Shown piece after piece: positions 24,392 through 36,351 of a stretch of DNA of 64,000 bases. The first letter of the stretch is position 1, and each line of letters begins with the position of its first letter. Made by a program: the position numbers and the translations under genes. The notes under the pieces are model-generated. The model did not search any database. It saw only the letters and a program-made list of their open reading frames with translations, and had not been told where the DNA came from. Source of the stretch: Spironucleus salmonicida (lineage: Eukaryota; Fornicata; Diplomonadida; Hexamitidae); NCBI GenBank assembly GCA_000497125.2, contig CM035319.1, positions 1,170,001-1,234,000 on the forward strand, written 5' to 3'.

Positions 24392-24621
24392 ATTTCGAGT
24401 TTATTTCTGCAGTTTTTATCTGATATTGTCCATCAGTAAAACCAAATCTATCTTGCATACATTATCATTCACATTACAACCAAGCCAATCAAGTAATTCT
24501 AAACATGGAACCCTCATAATTAAGTGAAATTAAGCACCTACGTCACAAATAAACTGTCTTTTCAACTCCAACGTGCCTACATACCAATTTTCCGCCTTAA
24601 ATAAAAAACCAATATTATCAT
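24380..24621 (-). CDS. Possible small protein, start frameshifted
   Basis: A coding-looking frame (FKAENWYVGTLELKRQFICD ... CLELLDWLGCNVNDNV) runs down to a TGA at 24380, overlapping the last 12 bases of the GEX1-like gene. The only nearby ATG (24621) is in another frame and would need one extra base in the T-run to join. It is short, and I do not recognise a family. Confidence 0.3.
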
Positions 24622-24669
24622 TTTTACAAATAAATTATAATTATTATATATTTATATATAATATATTTT

Positions 24670-25230
24670 TCACTCCTCCATCTTCACTTTTTTGGCTCCC
24701 TCGATCATTTGTATCTCAAAATCCTCAATTTCTTGCCTTAGTACTGCCTTGACTTTCCTGGCATATGCTATCGATTTTTGCAGTTTCTCTCTCAACATTC
24801 CCTTTTGAATTGCGTTTTCCACTTCTTTTTGAATATTTTCCAAATTTTCTTAAAGTTTGTTTATGGCGTCGGTCAAATTTTGCTTTTCCAGCTGTTTTTC
24901 GTAAATTTCGATCTCAATTTGCGCGAATTTCTAGGCGATCGGGGCCGCAAAAGGCGTTCCGATCCCCAAAACGGCCGCCGCGTTTGCCAAATCCCTGTGG
25001 ATTTCGTTAAAATCCGATGTGAATGTTGTCTGGTTCTGCATCAGTTCGTTTTGCTGTTATATGTTTATTATATGTTTTCTGATGTTTTCGCAATTTTTCA
25101 AAACTGAAGAATTTATTGCTTTGAATGACGACAGCGCGTATTAAAGAATGCTAATTGATGTGTTGTTGGGTTCAAAATCTAGCTACTGGTTGGGGAAAAT
25201 TTGTTAGAGCAGGGTTGAGACTTATTGCAT
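24670..25230 (-). CDS. Coiled-coil protein, 186 residues
   Basis: Open from ATG 25230 to TGA 24670. Almost wholly helical, rich in Gln, Asn, Glu and Lys, with heptad-like spacing (LQENLENIQKEVENAIQKGM), and interrupted by one small-residue stretch (ANAAAVLGIGTPFAAPIAQ) that could be a flexible or membrane-associating turn. Several Gln are TAA/TAG. It could be a tethering or cytoskeletal component; no family recognised. Confidence 0.6.
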
Positions 25231-25665
25231 ATTGAGAATTTTAATAATATATGGTTAATAATGAATAATAATGGATAGTTTTTTGGAAAACTGTATTGGC
25301 AAGTTCTAAATGTTTAAAACGGTTTGCCAGAGGTTTAAGTGGTAGTATTCGAATAAAGAAGCTAGATAAGAGGAAATAGCAAGAATTTTATAAAATCAGA
25401 TGTTTAGAAATTTAATATTTATTTATTATATATCTTATAGAAGATGATAAAACTAAAAAAATACAATATAACTTAAACCATATAATAGCAATTGTATGAA
25501 GCGGATAAAGTGCGCATAAACCACAACTAAAAATATAGTAATAAATGTTAATATTCAGTTAATTTAGCATTAAGCAAATGCTAAAAACGGAAAATTTAAA
25601 GATACATACAGTTTGTCATATATAATGGGTTTATTAATAAAATTCATCTATACTTTCCGCAAAAA

Positions 25666-26631
25666 ATGGGTTGCTCTGCAGATCAGAAAGTAGTTGAATC
25701 TAACAACACTCTTAACGGCCTTGCCTCTACTGATAAGTATACTTAGGCTGCAGAACGTCTTTATAAGGCTATGAAGGGTTCTGGAACTGACGAAGATGAA
25801 ATTATTGCCGTAGCTTCTACTTTCTCTGACGAGGAGCGTCTTATGATTGCTGAAGCTTTCAATAAGTAATATAGCAAGTGCATGATTGAAAGTTTGAAGA
25901 AAGACTTATCTGGAGATTTTGAAAAGTTAATGCTTGAATTATTCTCTGGTAAGAAATATACCAAATGGGCTGAGTTCATCCAGGCTACTATCAAGGGTGC
26001 AGGCACTGACGAGAAGCGTTTAATCCCTCTCGTTTTCTTGATGACCGACGAAGACCAGGTTAAGGTCTAGTCTGAGTTCAAGAGACTTTACAAAGAGGAT
26101 ATGGTTGAGAAGATCGTAGCTGATATCGGTAGTGCAGACTGGTGCCAGTTAATCAAAGGTTGGATTAAGGCCAAGAGTACTGGTAATGCTGATGCTGAAG
26201 GTTTAGCTGACGAGCTTTTCGAAGCTGCCAAGGGTGCCGGTACTGATGAGGAGACTTTCATGATTGTTCTCTGCAAATGTACCCCCGCTTTATATGTTGA
26301 AGTATGCAAGGTATTTGCTACCAAGTATAACAAGACCCTCGGTGACGTCATCGAGAAGGAAATGTCCGGTAAAAACGAGCATGCCTTCTTGCTTGCCCAC
26401 TACACCTTGCTTGACAGAAGACAAGCAATTGCTTATCAGATCAACAAGGCAATTAAGGGTGCTGGAACAGACGACAAGAGCCTTATTTAGCTCACTGTTT
26501 TATTCTCAGATATCGTTAAGGGTGGTGCCCTCCAGTAGGCTTATTCCTAATTTGGTGATATCGCTAAAGATATCAAGGGAGATCTTTCTGGTAGTTACGA
26601 AAAGGCTGTCTTGGCTTTCTGGGGCTTGTGA
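25666..26631 (+). CDS. Annexin (alpha-giardin-like), four repeats
   Basis: 321 residues, the standard annexin length. Each of four repeats carries the endonexin loop: KGSGTDEDE, KGAGTDEKR, KGAGTDEET and KGAGTDDKS, all with the Gly-Xaa-Gly-Thr core of type II Ca2+ sites. The protein starts MGCSADQ, a myristoylation/palmitoylation signal known from some diplomonad annexins (alpha-giardins) on flagella or plasma membrane. It would bind acidic phospholipids in a Ca2+-dependent way. Codons are less AT-biased than in neighbouring genes and only four or five Gln are TAA/TAG, suggesting high expression. Its presence supports a diplomonad source. Confidence 0.93.
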
Positions 26632-27932
26632 TTCCTATATGGTTTATTTTTATTACTATTTAAAGCTAGTTTTGTATTTGTTTTAGTACAATTATTATTA
26701 GTCACCTATTAATGATATCTTAATTTATGGTCAATATTATAATTAGAAATAACCTGATAATTAATTTTAGCTCATATACTTTTACTAAATTTATATTTTC
26801 GAGGTTCAGTATTCTAGATATATAGTAATTAAAATAAGATGGACAATTTATAATGATCTTTTATGATTTTAAGTGGTTTTTATTAGTTGTAAATAACTAA
26901 TTCTGAAAGATTCTTAAAAATCTAAACCAAATTGAATAATTTTTATTTCAGACTTTCTTAAATAATAATATAACATATAAAATCTTCATTTAGTTAATGA
27001 TATATTTATAAATTATACTTAGTTATTCTATTTATAAATAGCATTGCCTGAGATGTCTTAATTTTTAATTAGTACAATTTATTATTATATTTTAGATAAT
27101 TTAACATTTTCTATTTATGCTCATGCTATAATTATAATGTTAATAAACTACCATAACATAAAATTTCATTGAGAGAATTTATCATAATTATCAGTGTTAG
27201 ATAATTCTCTATGTCAGTCACTATTAAGATAATAGTTAAACAATTTAGAAACATTTGTACAATAATATAAGCAAAATATTTAGTGGAACCGCTAATAACT
27301 ACTTTTTAAATATAATCTGATTTTATTTACGCTTAGAATATTTCTAAATAGATATAAGTAGTATTCTTTATAAGTTGTTTATCTAATGCATAATTTAATT
27401 ACTTTTTACTCTAAGGGAATTTTAAAATAAGCTGAGTTTAAATGATGACAATTAGTTTCTATTATTATTTTATCAGATAGTCAGTCATAGTTATTCGATA
27501 ATACTATATATTCATATTATGAGTTATTCAATATTGTAAATCATTTAATAGTTTTCGAAATTTTACTATAAATTTGTATAAACAAACATACTTATGCAGC
27601 AAACTAAATAGTTGTAGGCTCATTTAACATGCATAAAGTATCATAGAATGATAAATTTTTTTGCCAGAACTATATTCTATCATATGACAGCGTGCAATCT
27701 AATCATTAATTTCCTATATTCAAGGCATGATTACAATATTTTACCAAATTGTAGTCACTATATTATTTTTTTATTGTAGCCTATTTTAAAAATTATAACT
27801 ATTCCACATTCTTATATAATATTATATACTAATAAGTCCAAAACCAATTTCGTATTTTCACAATTTACCATTTTGCTTCTCAAACACTACATAAAAGCTT
27901 CCAGATGACAATATCCCCCAAAACTAACCAAC
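26632..27932. other. AT-rich spacer, no gene seen
   Basis: About 1.3 kb between the annexin and the RCHY1-like gene, which point toward each other. Very AT-rich, with frequent TGA. I found no supported gene, RNA or repeat. Confidence 0.5.
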
Positions 27933-29285
27933 TCACTCCCCCTCGTCAAACCAAAACGGTTCCTCACCTCCCTCCTCCAAATCACCATCGAAACTGATCC
28001 CGAAGCGCAGCGCTCGTTTTGCGGCGTGCAAAAAGCCCTCAAAATCATCGAAAAGCTGTGAATTTGCAACTTTCGCAGCAATAAGAAATCGGTCTTTAAG
28101 ATGTTCAATTTGTAGCTTTTTGAAAAAATGGGAAACTCGGTCGCAGGTCAACTCGGAATTCAGGCTGTTAAGGTAGGTTTAAATACCCTGAAAATCGGCA
28201 TATAGAGGTTTCATTTTACATTTCTAAACTTCATTTTCCGCTCCTTCGTTATCGCCGATATTTTCGATGATCTGGCAGTTGAAGTTGTCACAGGTGTTAC
28301 AGTAGTATATTTCTGGGTGCTCAAAAGCACTGAATTTGGTCATGCAGTCATTGCACTGCACCGTAAGAGCTTTTCTTCCGATTTAAAAGGTTTTTAAGTA
28401 AATTTTCTTAAAATGTGACTTTACAAAATCAACATCACCCTCAACTGGTAAGAAGCGTCTACAAACTGGGCATGAAAACAATCCCTAGGCCATAAGCTCG
28501 TCGTAGCAGTGCTCATGGAGGCCATGATTGCAGTTAAGGACAATCGCTCCATATATTGATTTTTTGAGTGTTCCCAGACAAACAACACAGTTTCCAATCT
28601 CCTAGAGACACTTATGCTCTTTAATAAAGCTTGATGGATAGCAACTTTCGCATATCTCACAATGTGTATTTTCGGCCTAAATTCCGACCATACAACATCC
28701 ACAGCCTGAGCAGTGGTAGTTTGGTTTAGCCTCGGGTCCAATTCCACAAACAAGTTTGCAGATATCGCAGTAAAATTCACCAAATTTAGTGTTACAGAGT
28801 TCACAGGTGATGCCAGGTTTTGTCAGTTTAAGGCATATGTTACAGGAGAAGAATTCGGTCTTCTCGCGAGGCAGTTCGTGGTCCTCATTGTCGTCGTGAC
28901 AGAGCCTGCACGGGTAAATTTTCTTGCAGTCGAAGCATTGCTTACTGCAGTTTCGCAGATAGTGTGTGCAGCCGGTCGAGGTGGACAGGTAGTTCCTGGC
29001 GTAAATAGTTTCGGATGGTGCCAGGGCAGATAGCCGGGGGTTTTCGAGGAGTTTGCTGTAGTTGAGCTAGTTTTGGTAGTCTGTTAGCTCTGGGTCGTAG
29101 TGCGAGACAGGCAGGTGTCTGTAGGTTAGCAGCAGCTCCTCGCGCTGCTGCTTTTCGCGCTCGGGAGAGAGGACCTGGTAGACGAAATCTTTAAGTACTA
29201 TGTGGTCCTCCTCGATGTCCGGATCGGAGCACCCGGGCTTCAGCTTGAACACAAACCTGCGCACGATTTCGTTTTTGAAAGACAT
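27933..29285 (-). CDS. CHY/CTCHY/RING zinc-finger E3 ubiquitin ligase (RCHY1/Pirh2-like)
   Basis: 450 residues from ATG 29285 (an in-frame ATG at 29321 is possible). A CHY-type finger begins at C106-THY, with CFDC, CRLC and CELC/CDIC pairs to about 180. A CTCHY finger follows (HCSGCGCCMVG, HCEICESCYP), then a RING at 233-276 (CVVCLGTL ... CNHGLHEHC ... CPVC). This order is that of RCHY1/Pirh2, which ubiquitinates p53 in animals and acts in other pathways elsewhere. A further zinc ribbon follows, then a non-conserved acidic C-terminal extension of about 90 residues ending EEPFWFDEGE, unusual for the family. GC is higher at both ends of the gene. Confidence 0.85.
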
Positions 29286-29343
29286 TTTAGAACGGTTGGC
29301 GAAAAGCAATCGGAAGTTCATATTATACGGCAAGCATCATATG

Positions 29344-30051
29344 TCAAAAATCGATCGCATTCTGATGATTGGTATGAGCGCGGCGGGCCTTGGAGCAGAT
29401 GCTGGCCAGCTTGCTTGATCGGCTGGGTGGCAATTTGTTGCCTTCTGCATTCTGATGGCGTATCGTTGGAATGTTAATCTCGGCATTTTCAGAGTGCGGC
29501 CTCAGCGCTAGATCTGTCGTTGCCATCATGGAGCTGGAACGCACGCGCGGGCTGTTAAGCATGCGCACCGATAGGTCCTTCTGCTGTCTGGCGGAAACCG
29601 AGTAGGTGCTAGCCTTGGTCGGTATTTCTATCGTCATGGGCGCGGTGTTAAAGCCAGAGAACATAATGTCCTGCTTTTTGTTTTTGGGGGACTGCACTCT
29701 GTTGACAAGCGCATATATCCTGGAGTTGAGGCATACGCTGGTTTTGCTTTTGGTCGGGGACCGGCCTTTGTAAATCCTGTCCAGGGTGCGCATCCTCTGC
29801 TGCGTTTCTGCCCGGACGAAGGCGTCAAAAATGCAATCATCGACTATCTTCGCGCAGATGGCGATGTGCTAGTTGTACAATGGGGTGATAAGGCCCATCT
29901 CTGCGTCGATTTGCTACACTAACTCCTCGCACGCCACGGCGCACCTACGTTACAGTATCTCCTGCTGCTCGAGGGTGTAGGACTGGTTGTTCGACAGGAG
30001 CTGAATGAACACCGTGGAGTCGGAGCTGTCCACTAGCGATACGAATGACAT
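29344..30051 (-). CDS. Unknown protein, 235 residues
   Basis: Open from ATG 30051 to TGA 29344, near 48 percent GC by eye. A helical N-terminal half (LEQQEILQRRCAVACEELVQ) leads to a basic Ser/Arg/Pro-rich tail. The next gene starts 23-59 bp downstream on the same strand. It could be a cytoskeleton-associated or phospho-regulated protein. No family recognised. Confidence 0.6.
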
Positions 30052-30306
30052 TTTGTAAATTTTATAATTCTAATTTCGGCAATATTACTATTTGGCTTCA
30101 GATTATCACTTTGAGCCATTCGAGAGTTTTGTTCCCAAAATGTTCGATTTGGGTCCAGGATCATCTCGCAGTGCAGACCCATGATGGTGGTGTAACCCGG
30201 TAGGCGATGGTCCACGCATCAGGCTTGATACCCGTGGCATAATCCACCCAGACCCATGTCGGTCCACGCCGGATATTTGTAGTATTGTATTCCACTATAC
30301 GCTCCC
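30052..30306 (-). pseudogene. Possible gene fragment abutting inverted repeat
   Basis: This GC-moderate stretch contains two protein-like segments in different frames on the minus strand (PTWVWVDYATGIKPDAWTIA and LPGYTTIMGLHCEMILDPNR). They would join with one indel and are cut at the edge of the inverted repeat at 30307. It may be the broken remnant of a gene interrupted when the GC-rich arm arrived. Identity unknown. Confidence 0.3.
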
Positions 30307-31517
30307 AAAGAAATGCTCGGCCTGAACGACGCGGGGGCGCGCTGCGTGCCCCAGCTGCTGCGCCAGATCCGCCTCGCCTCCCCGGCCCAGGACCCCGTCG
30401 TGCACCGCAACTTCCTCCACCAGCAGGCACGCCCGCTCCCCACCAGCAGCCTGCGCGTGAGGATCACCTGCCAGAAGACCGCCGCCAAGAAGCTGCTCGC
30501 GCGCGTGGCCGACCTCGCCGAGCGCTCCCACCAGATCGACCTGAAGGTGAAGCGCATGATCCAGCGGCTGGACTTCCTGGTCGGTATCAACGAGCTGTGA
30601 CCGCTCCGAATGCAGCTGTACCGGCGCCTCCGCTTGCCCCGACTCCAGGGCAGCCGCACCCCCTGCACCCCGGCCGGGGACCAGAACCACCTGCTGCGGC
30701 TCTCGGACCTCTTCGCCTCCGCCTCGCCCTTCGCGGCCCAGTACCTCCCGCAGGTGCAGGCCCTCGCCGCGGACTTCGGCATCCCCTACGCGCCGCTGCA
30801 GCTCCAGGTGGTCACCAACGCCTTCTCCAGCGACCCCGAGGTGCTGCGGCTCCTGGACGTGCGGCGCGTGGCGGCGGTCCTGCAGCGCGCGATGGAGCAC
30901 CACGCCGCCGCGGCCCAGTTCGGCTGCCAGCTGGCGCGCGCGGTGCAGCACGACCCCCCGGGGGCGCCCCTGCGTGGTGCCGCGGGACAGCTGCTGGACC
31001 ACCTCTGCGGCTGCGCCTTCTGGGGCCAGGGCCCGCGCACCCCCGCGTCCTACCTCGCCTGGGGCCTGCGCTACCTGGGCCACCACAGCGCGCCGGGCGT
31101 GCGGCTGCTGGCGGGCTTGCTGCAGGACCCGGACGCCCAGCAGATGGCGGCGGAGGGCCTCGTGGCCGCTGCGGGTGCGGACCCCTCCCTGCTCCCGGAG
31201 CTCCTAGCCTGCCTGCCCGTGTCCCACGCCAGCTGCGACGCCGTGCTGCAGGTGGCGGAGGAGCTGGCCTTCGCGCCGGACATGGCCGCCTTCTTCGTCG
31301 CCCGGTGCGGCGAGATGGTCCCCCTCTGCGCATCCTTCGAGCGGCGTGCGGCCTTCCTGGACTGCCTGCGGGCCTGCATCGCACACCTGTCCGCCGAGGA
31401 CTACCTGGACCTGGGCGGGTGCCTGACGGGCCTGCTGGCAGCCTGGGACGACGAGGACCTGCGCGAGCGGATGGACCTCATGGGCGAGGACTTTGGGGTG
31501 CAGCTGGGATGGTATTG
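30307..31517. repeat. Inverted repeat 1, left arm (GC-rich)
   Basis: 1211 bp, nearly identical to the reverse complement of 36477-37686. Homology starts exactly at aaagaaatgctcgg and ends at tggtattg. At least five substitutions are visible (for example Ala/Thr, Gln/His and His/Arg codon differences), with an indel only in the last 35 bases. It is very GC-rich against AT-rich surroundings, with abrupt edges. Confidence 0.93.
30313..30600 (+). CDS. Unknown 95-residue helical protein (left copy)
   Basis: First gene of the GC-rich arm. Predicted mostly helical, basic, ending in LKVKRMIQRLDFLVGINEL and then TGA. It differs from the right copy (37393-37680) by a few residues. The second gene of the arm starts 9 bp downstream, so the pair is tightly coupled. 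No family recognised. The TGA stop fits the host code. Confidence 0.5.
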   Translation: MLGLNDAGARCVPQLLRQIRLASPAQDPVVHRNFLHQQARPLPTSSLRVRITCQKTAAKKLLARVADLAERSHQIDLKVKRMIQRLDFLVGINEL

Positions 31518-31536
31518 GCGCGTATAATAATGGTGA
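30610..31536 (+). CDS. Unknown helical-repeat protein, 3'-truncated copy
   Basis: Same protein as 36352-37383 for the first 300 or so residues: Leu/Ala-rich amphipathic helices resembling HEAT/ARM-type repeats (LRLLDVRRVAAVLQRAMEHH). At the arm edge the frame leaves the homology and ends after a few unrelated codons (WYWRVQQW, then TGA at 31536). The true C-terminus (about 40 residues in the right copy) is absent, so this looks like the derived copy. Confidence 0.55.
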
Positions 31537-31769
31537 TTATTGTCAAATACTTATTATTCGTCAGATTAAATCATTCACTACAATAGAATTTTTCATATTT
31601 GCTGATTTACCAATTTAAATGAAATATTTTATTAAATTCTTTATTAATAAAAATAATTAGAATGCTAAAAACTTGAATAAAATTCCAAAATTAATAATAT
31701 CTTTAAATAGTTTAGACCTAATCATAATTATATTGATGAGTAAATTTGATAATATAACAAAAATTAAAT

Positions 31770-33341
31770 TCACATAGAAAGTTTAAGAGCTTCCCTCATA
31801 AGTTAGTTTATATTAAACTATTTATTCTTCATAATAAGTTGGATTAGTTTTTCTGTAATTTTATTCCTCTTTTCTATTGTTGGAGACTTTTTTAATAAAT
31901 AATTTTTTAGTTTCAGTATGTCTATTAACAATATCTCTTATTCCATAGTTCCTGAAAAATGGTCTACTATTATATCTGATAACACATTAAATTAGTCTAT
32001 TTATTATTACTCATTAGAGATCGGAAATTTATCATTATAACCACCACATAATTCTGATAAAGAAGGTCTTTTTGTTGAAAAATAAGTTAATTAGTTAGAT
32101 ATACTGTCTTACTCTGTTTCAGATGTAGACTTCCATCCGAAAATTTTATTGATAAAAGTATTATTTTATTTTTAATTATCACAATAGTCACAACAAATAT
32201 CTGATTTTTATGTAATTTTTCCACTATTAAAATAATCCATTAATAATTATCTCCGACACTTATTAAAGTATGCAATTTTTAATAAATAGTAAAAGCTTTC
32301 TTTGGGTCCGTTTTCAGCAAGTTTTGTAATATTACTAAGTTAAAATTTAACATCATCCGTACTACTCAACACAATACTATAACATTATTTCTGATTTCGT
32401 CCACCTCTTCCACTTTCCTAATAAAACTATTCTGATGATTTAGGTATTCCAAAATGCACCACTAACCCTACTGATGGTTTATCAATACCTAATGAAAACG
32501 CAGTTGTGCATACAATAAGTTTAACTGTATTTTAGATCCAAGACTACAAGGTTTACTCCCTTTATTCTGGAGATAAACCTGCATGATAAGAATGAATATC
32601 TTAGATACTACACAAAGAACTTTAAATTGCATCAGTCTCTGATCGTGTTGGGGCATATATTAATATTGAATCATTATCAGGAGATGAAGCTAAAAAACTA
32701 GAAATTACATTTTTAAGAATTGCAAACTTATTATCAGTAAAATGAAACGAATAGTGTATATTTGGTCTATTGAATGAGGTGAAATAAATTTGTGGAGCCC
32801 CAAGATTAAGCTCTTTTATAATTTTTTAAGCTTATGTTGAAGTAACTGATGCTGTAAGAGCAAGTATTGGCTTATTAAATTTGCTAATAACATCTAGTTA
32901 TTTATAAGCCTTCCTGAAAGTATTCCCCCATTCAATAATTAAATGGCATTCGTCAACAACAAAAAATCCTAACCGGTTTGATACTTTAGTTAGAAAGTCT
33001 ATGCAGTGTTACTGCTATAAGAGTTCTGGTGTGGCAAATAGAAAACCAGCACTTTAAGGAACTGCAGAATAGAATTCGGTTATTCTACCGGCAACTAAAT
33101 TGTATTGGGTCAGTTATTAAATTTAATCTTATTATAATGATATTAATGGAGTTATTATAACAGCTAGCTAGTTCATTACTAGTGTAGGAACTTAATAAAT
33201 AAGAGACTTACCAGCAGCAGTTGGAAAAATACACATTGTTGAGTGTCCGTTAAGTATATTTTGTATTGGATCTACCTAGTGTGGTCTAAGCTGAAGTTTG
33301 CCTAACTTCTTAAGAGCATTTTTTATTTCTTAACTCCTCAT
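31770..33341 (-). CDS. RecQ-family DNA helicase (AT-rich gene)
   Basis: 523 residues. Motif 0/Q region RPHQVDPIQNIL, Walker A FPTAAGKSLIYQ, motif Ia ITPLISLQQDQ, DECH box with the RecQ aromatic-loop signature DECHLIIEWG, motif III LALTASVT, motif IV LIYAPTRSE, motif V TTAFSLGIDKP, motif VI QESGRGGRN. A Cys-containing RQC zinc-binding segment (CRRQ ... CCDYCDN) and a charged C-terminal tail follow. RecQ enzymes are 3'-5' helicases in recombination and replication-fork repair. The gene lies in the spacer of inverted repeat 1, start to start with the MIF4G gene (75 bp apart). Many Gln are TAA/TAG. Confidence 0.92.
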
Positions 33342-33416
33342 TTTACTCAATATTTCCTTAAGAATAATAACATGATAAAATATTTAGTACTTTCATTCCC
33401 TTTTCCACTTCTCAAT

Positions 33417-36155
33417 ATGTCAAAGTTTTCTCTAAGCACAACTGCTACACCTGCTACATCTACTACGACTACTACTTTATAACTCAAACAAAGCAGTAAC
33501 CCTCTCATCGAGGGTAAAGTATAGTTTAATTTGGATAGTACCAATAAAACTATTTCGAAAACTGAAGGACCAAATTAAGAAAGCATATTTAAGAAAGAAT
33601 TCTCCCTCTCAGCAAAACCTGAGCTTTAAGCTATCCCTTAATAACCTATTTAGTAGCCAGTTTAGTAAAATTTTTAACCTAAACCAGCATCTTAAAATGA
33701 AATTTAAAAATTATTGAATTCAGCTGAGAATTAAATTGAAATAACTAGAGACTAATGCAAAGAAGATAAAATAGAAGAATCTCAATATAAGGTTAACAGA
33801 TCAAAATATTTAAATTCAATTATTGGGAAAAACTTCCAAGAAGATAGAAAAGATTCACTTAATGAATAAATTTTCTCTCCAATGACCCTATTTAAATGGC
33901 AAGAAAAGAATATACAAAAATGTGAAGAAGAAAATAATAGCTTAGTCAATATAAATGTGCTTATGGAATTTGTCAAAAAATTAAGCAAAAAGCCAAATCA
34001 AAGATTAGATGTTTTCAAAAACATGCAAATAGATTTTCCATTTCCTATAAAATATGAGGATTTACCAGAAATAATAATTTCTGGGGACATTAACTCTGAG
34101 TTAGCAATGTTATAACTTGATTAAAATTTTATGGATTAGTGTAAAAATTCTTTTATTTAACTTTAAATCAATATACAAGAAGTGCTAAACAAGTTTACTG
34201 CTTAAAATTTAACATCTGCATCCGAATAAATTGTTTTAGCTATTTTAACCGCTAGACGTGATGATTTCATGATGAAAGTCCCCAAAGCAATATTATATTA
34301 TGTTCTCGATTAAATAATTTTAAAAGCTGGTTTAGAGAAGAATTTCATATAATTATACGTTGATTTAATCAACTAGATTCATAACAACTCTAATATAATT
34401 GAATTTATCATGGATATCGAACATGATTTCTAGATTTTCTAGGCGAAGATAACAGGAATGGCTAATATTACTGAATCCAAAGAAATTTAGTGGAAGTAAT
34501 AATATGCTGGCATAATATTCAAGTAACTTATAAAATTAAATATTGACTCCTAACTAAACGCATTTAGTCCTACAAGTAAGATCCTTAAAATTTTACCTTC
34601 TGATGTTTAAGAAACAATTACATATAAAAACGAATTATAACATCTGTATTTCATAAATTTGTATAAATTTATAGCATTATTGACAATTGAAGGTTCGGTT
34701 GACGCTGGTTTCGCAGAAACTATTTTCGAAACCTTAATAAACAAGGCATCTGTAGATGTGAAGTAAGTCAAGATGGTATGCGACTCAATTTTAGTTCTTC
34801 TTGGTGAAATAACTTGGTATATAGATCTACAATTTCTTGCAAAGTATCGGTATGCTTCTGGCCATACGGATGAAGCCAAATTTTTCGCTGATACTTATCT
34901 TGCTGACTCTGAATATCACTACGGATATCTTAGTGATTTCCTCAATGGAAAAGAGAAAGTTTTCGAGAAAGTTGATAAAAAGTTATTCGTCTTATTCAAC
35001 CTCAAGCAAAAAGTATATGCTCTTTATTTAGCCAAAATTTCTCAAATTAAGGTTAACGATGCACTTACAGCCTACAACATCCGCGAAGTCCAATACGGCC
35101 ACGATGAGAAGTTCGTTAAAACGAGTTTGCACCACACAAAATATCAAATCCAGAAGAAAAACATGAAACGCACTGTCCAAACGATTATTGTGAGCAACAC
35201 GCAGCGCAAACAAATCACGGTCACTCTGACGCCTGAAAACTGGTCCCGCTTCAGCGAAATTCTCGCTGAAGGCACCATGATGGAAGCTATCAAAGAGACA
35301 TTCCAACTAGACGATGCAGGTATCAAACTGGTCTCCTGGGCAGCTCCTTTGCAGCAGCTAACGCAATTCGTCCTCTCAGGGGCCTCCCAAATCACTCAGA
35401 ACGTCAAAAAACTCATCAAATTTTGCGACCATCAGCCCCAGCGCAAGGCCATGCAGCAAATCGTCCTCTCAGAGGCCGTGCAGAACGAAGAGCACCGGGA
35501 GCTCATCATTCAGGCGCTCGGAAACGGCTTCGTGAGCCTCGCGGATTACGTGAAATTCGTCGCGAATTTGACGCCTACAGAGCAGCTAAAGGCGTTCGTT
35601 AACGGTACTTTCGCGCAGCTGACGGCCGAGGACACTGAGGAGGACATTTCCAGCTACGAAATGTTCCTCCAAATCGCCAAAAAATGCGATTCGCGAGCGA
35701 TTTTTGACGGACTTTTGGCCATAAATGACGTCTCCGCGACGGTCGAAAACGCGTTTTTGCTGCTCAAAAAGCACAATTTGGAGGCACTTTTCGTGCATTA
35801 TTGCGCCAAAATCGACACAAATTCGTTGCTCGCTGAGCCGAACATTCAAGTTTACCTGTAGAATTCGGATTTTTATATTAATATTATATTAAAAATAAGC
35901 ATCGAAAATGTAGTTTTTATGTCAAAATTGGCTTCGATTTTGCTGCCTAAGTTTAGTGTTGTTTCGCAGGCCGCGCAGCTGTTTTGGCGTGAAAACTGCA
36001 ACTCTGACACCAGCATTGTCGAGTTTTTCGGTATCGTCATCGAAAACGGGCTCTGCAGCAAGTAAAATGTCGCTGACTGGTTCCGCGGGCTGCCTGCGTT
36101 CGGCCCGATGGCTGCGATACGCCAAAATGACGTTTTGAAGAAATTTTTGGAGTGA
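33417..36155 (+). CDS. MIF4G-domain protein, eIF4G-like
   Basis: 912 residues, one frame from ATG 33417 to TGA 36155. The N-terminus is Thr/Ser/Gln-rich and disordered. A MIF4G-type HEAT domain at about 250-500 shows VLNKFTAQNL, KAGLEKNFIQLYVDLINQI and the later NLYKFIALLTIEGSVD ... VCDSILVLLGEI, which match the spacing of eIF4G helices. Helical C-terminal regions follow that may be MA3/W2-like (SIVEFFGIVIENGLCSKQ ... VLKKFLE). It probably scaffolds translation initiation at capped mRNA; Nup- or CBP80-like relatives are less likely. Base composition changes inside the gene: the first half is very AT-rich with many TAA/TAG Gln, the last third is GC-rich and uses CAG/CAA. Confidence 0.7.
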
Positions 36156-36351
36156 AAAATGCTATTTAATATATAATAATACATTTATATCTTTCGTAGT
36201 TTATGAAATGGCGTAGTATGTATAAAATATGTAACATATTATTATATATTTATAGTAAGATTATATATTTTTGTGTAGAAAAGTATGATTAACGCAATAA
36301 GCTTGTAGACGATTTATTAAGCCAATATGAGGTAAGTTATATATATTAGGT

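Noticed and set aside
30285-31586. Long open frames on both strands of the GC-rich arms (up to about 430 codons)
   Set aside because: GC-rich DNA lacks stop triplets, so overlapping frames stay open by chance. Their translations are Pro/Arg/Ala-rich low complexity. Only the frames with family motifs, or with consistent start-stop arrangement in both arms, were kept.
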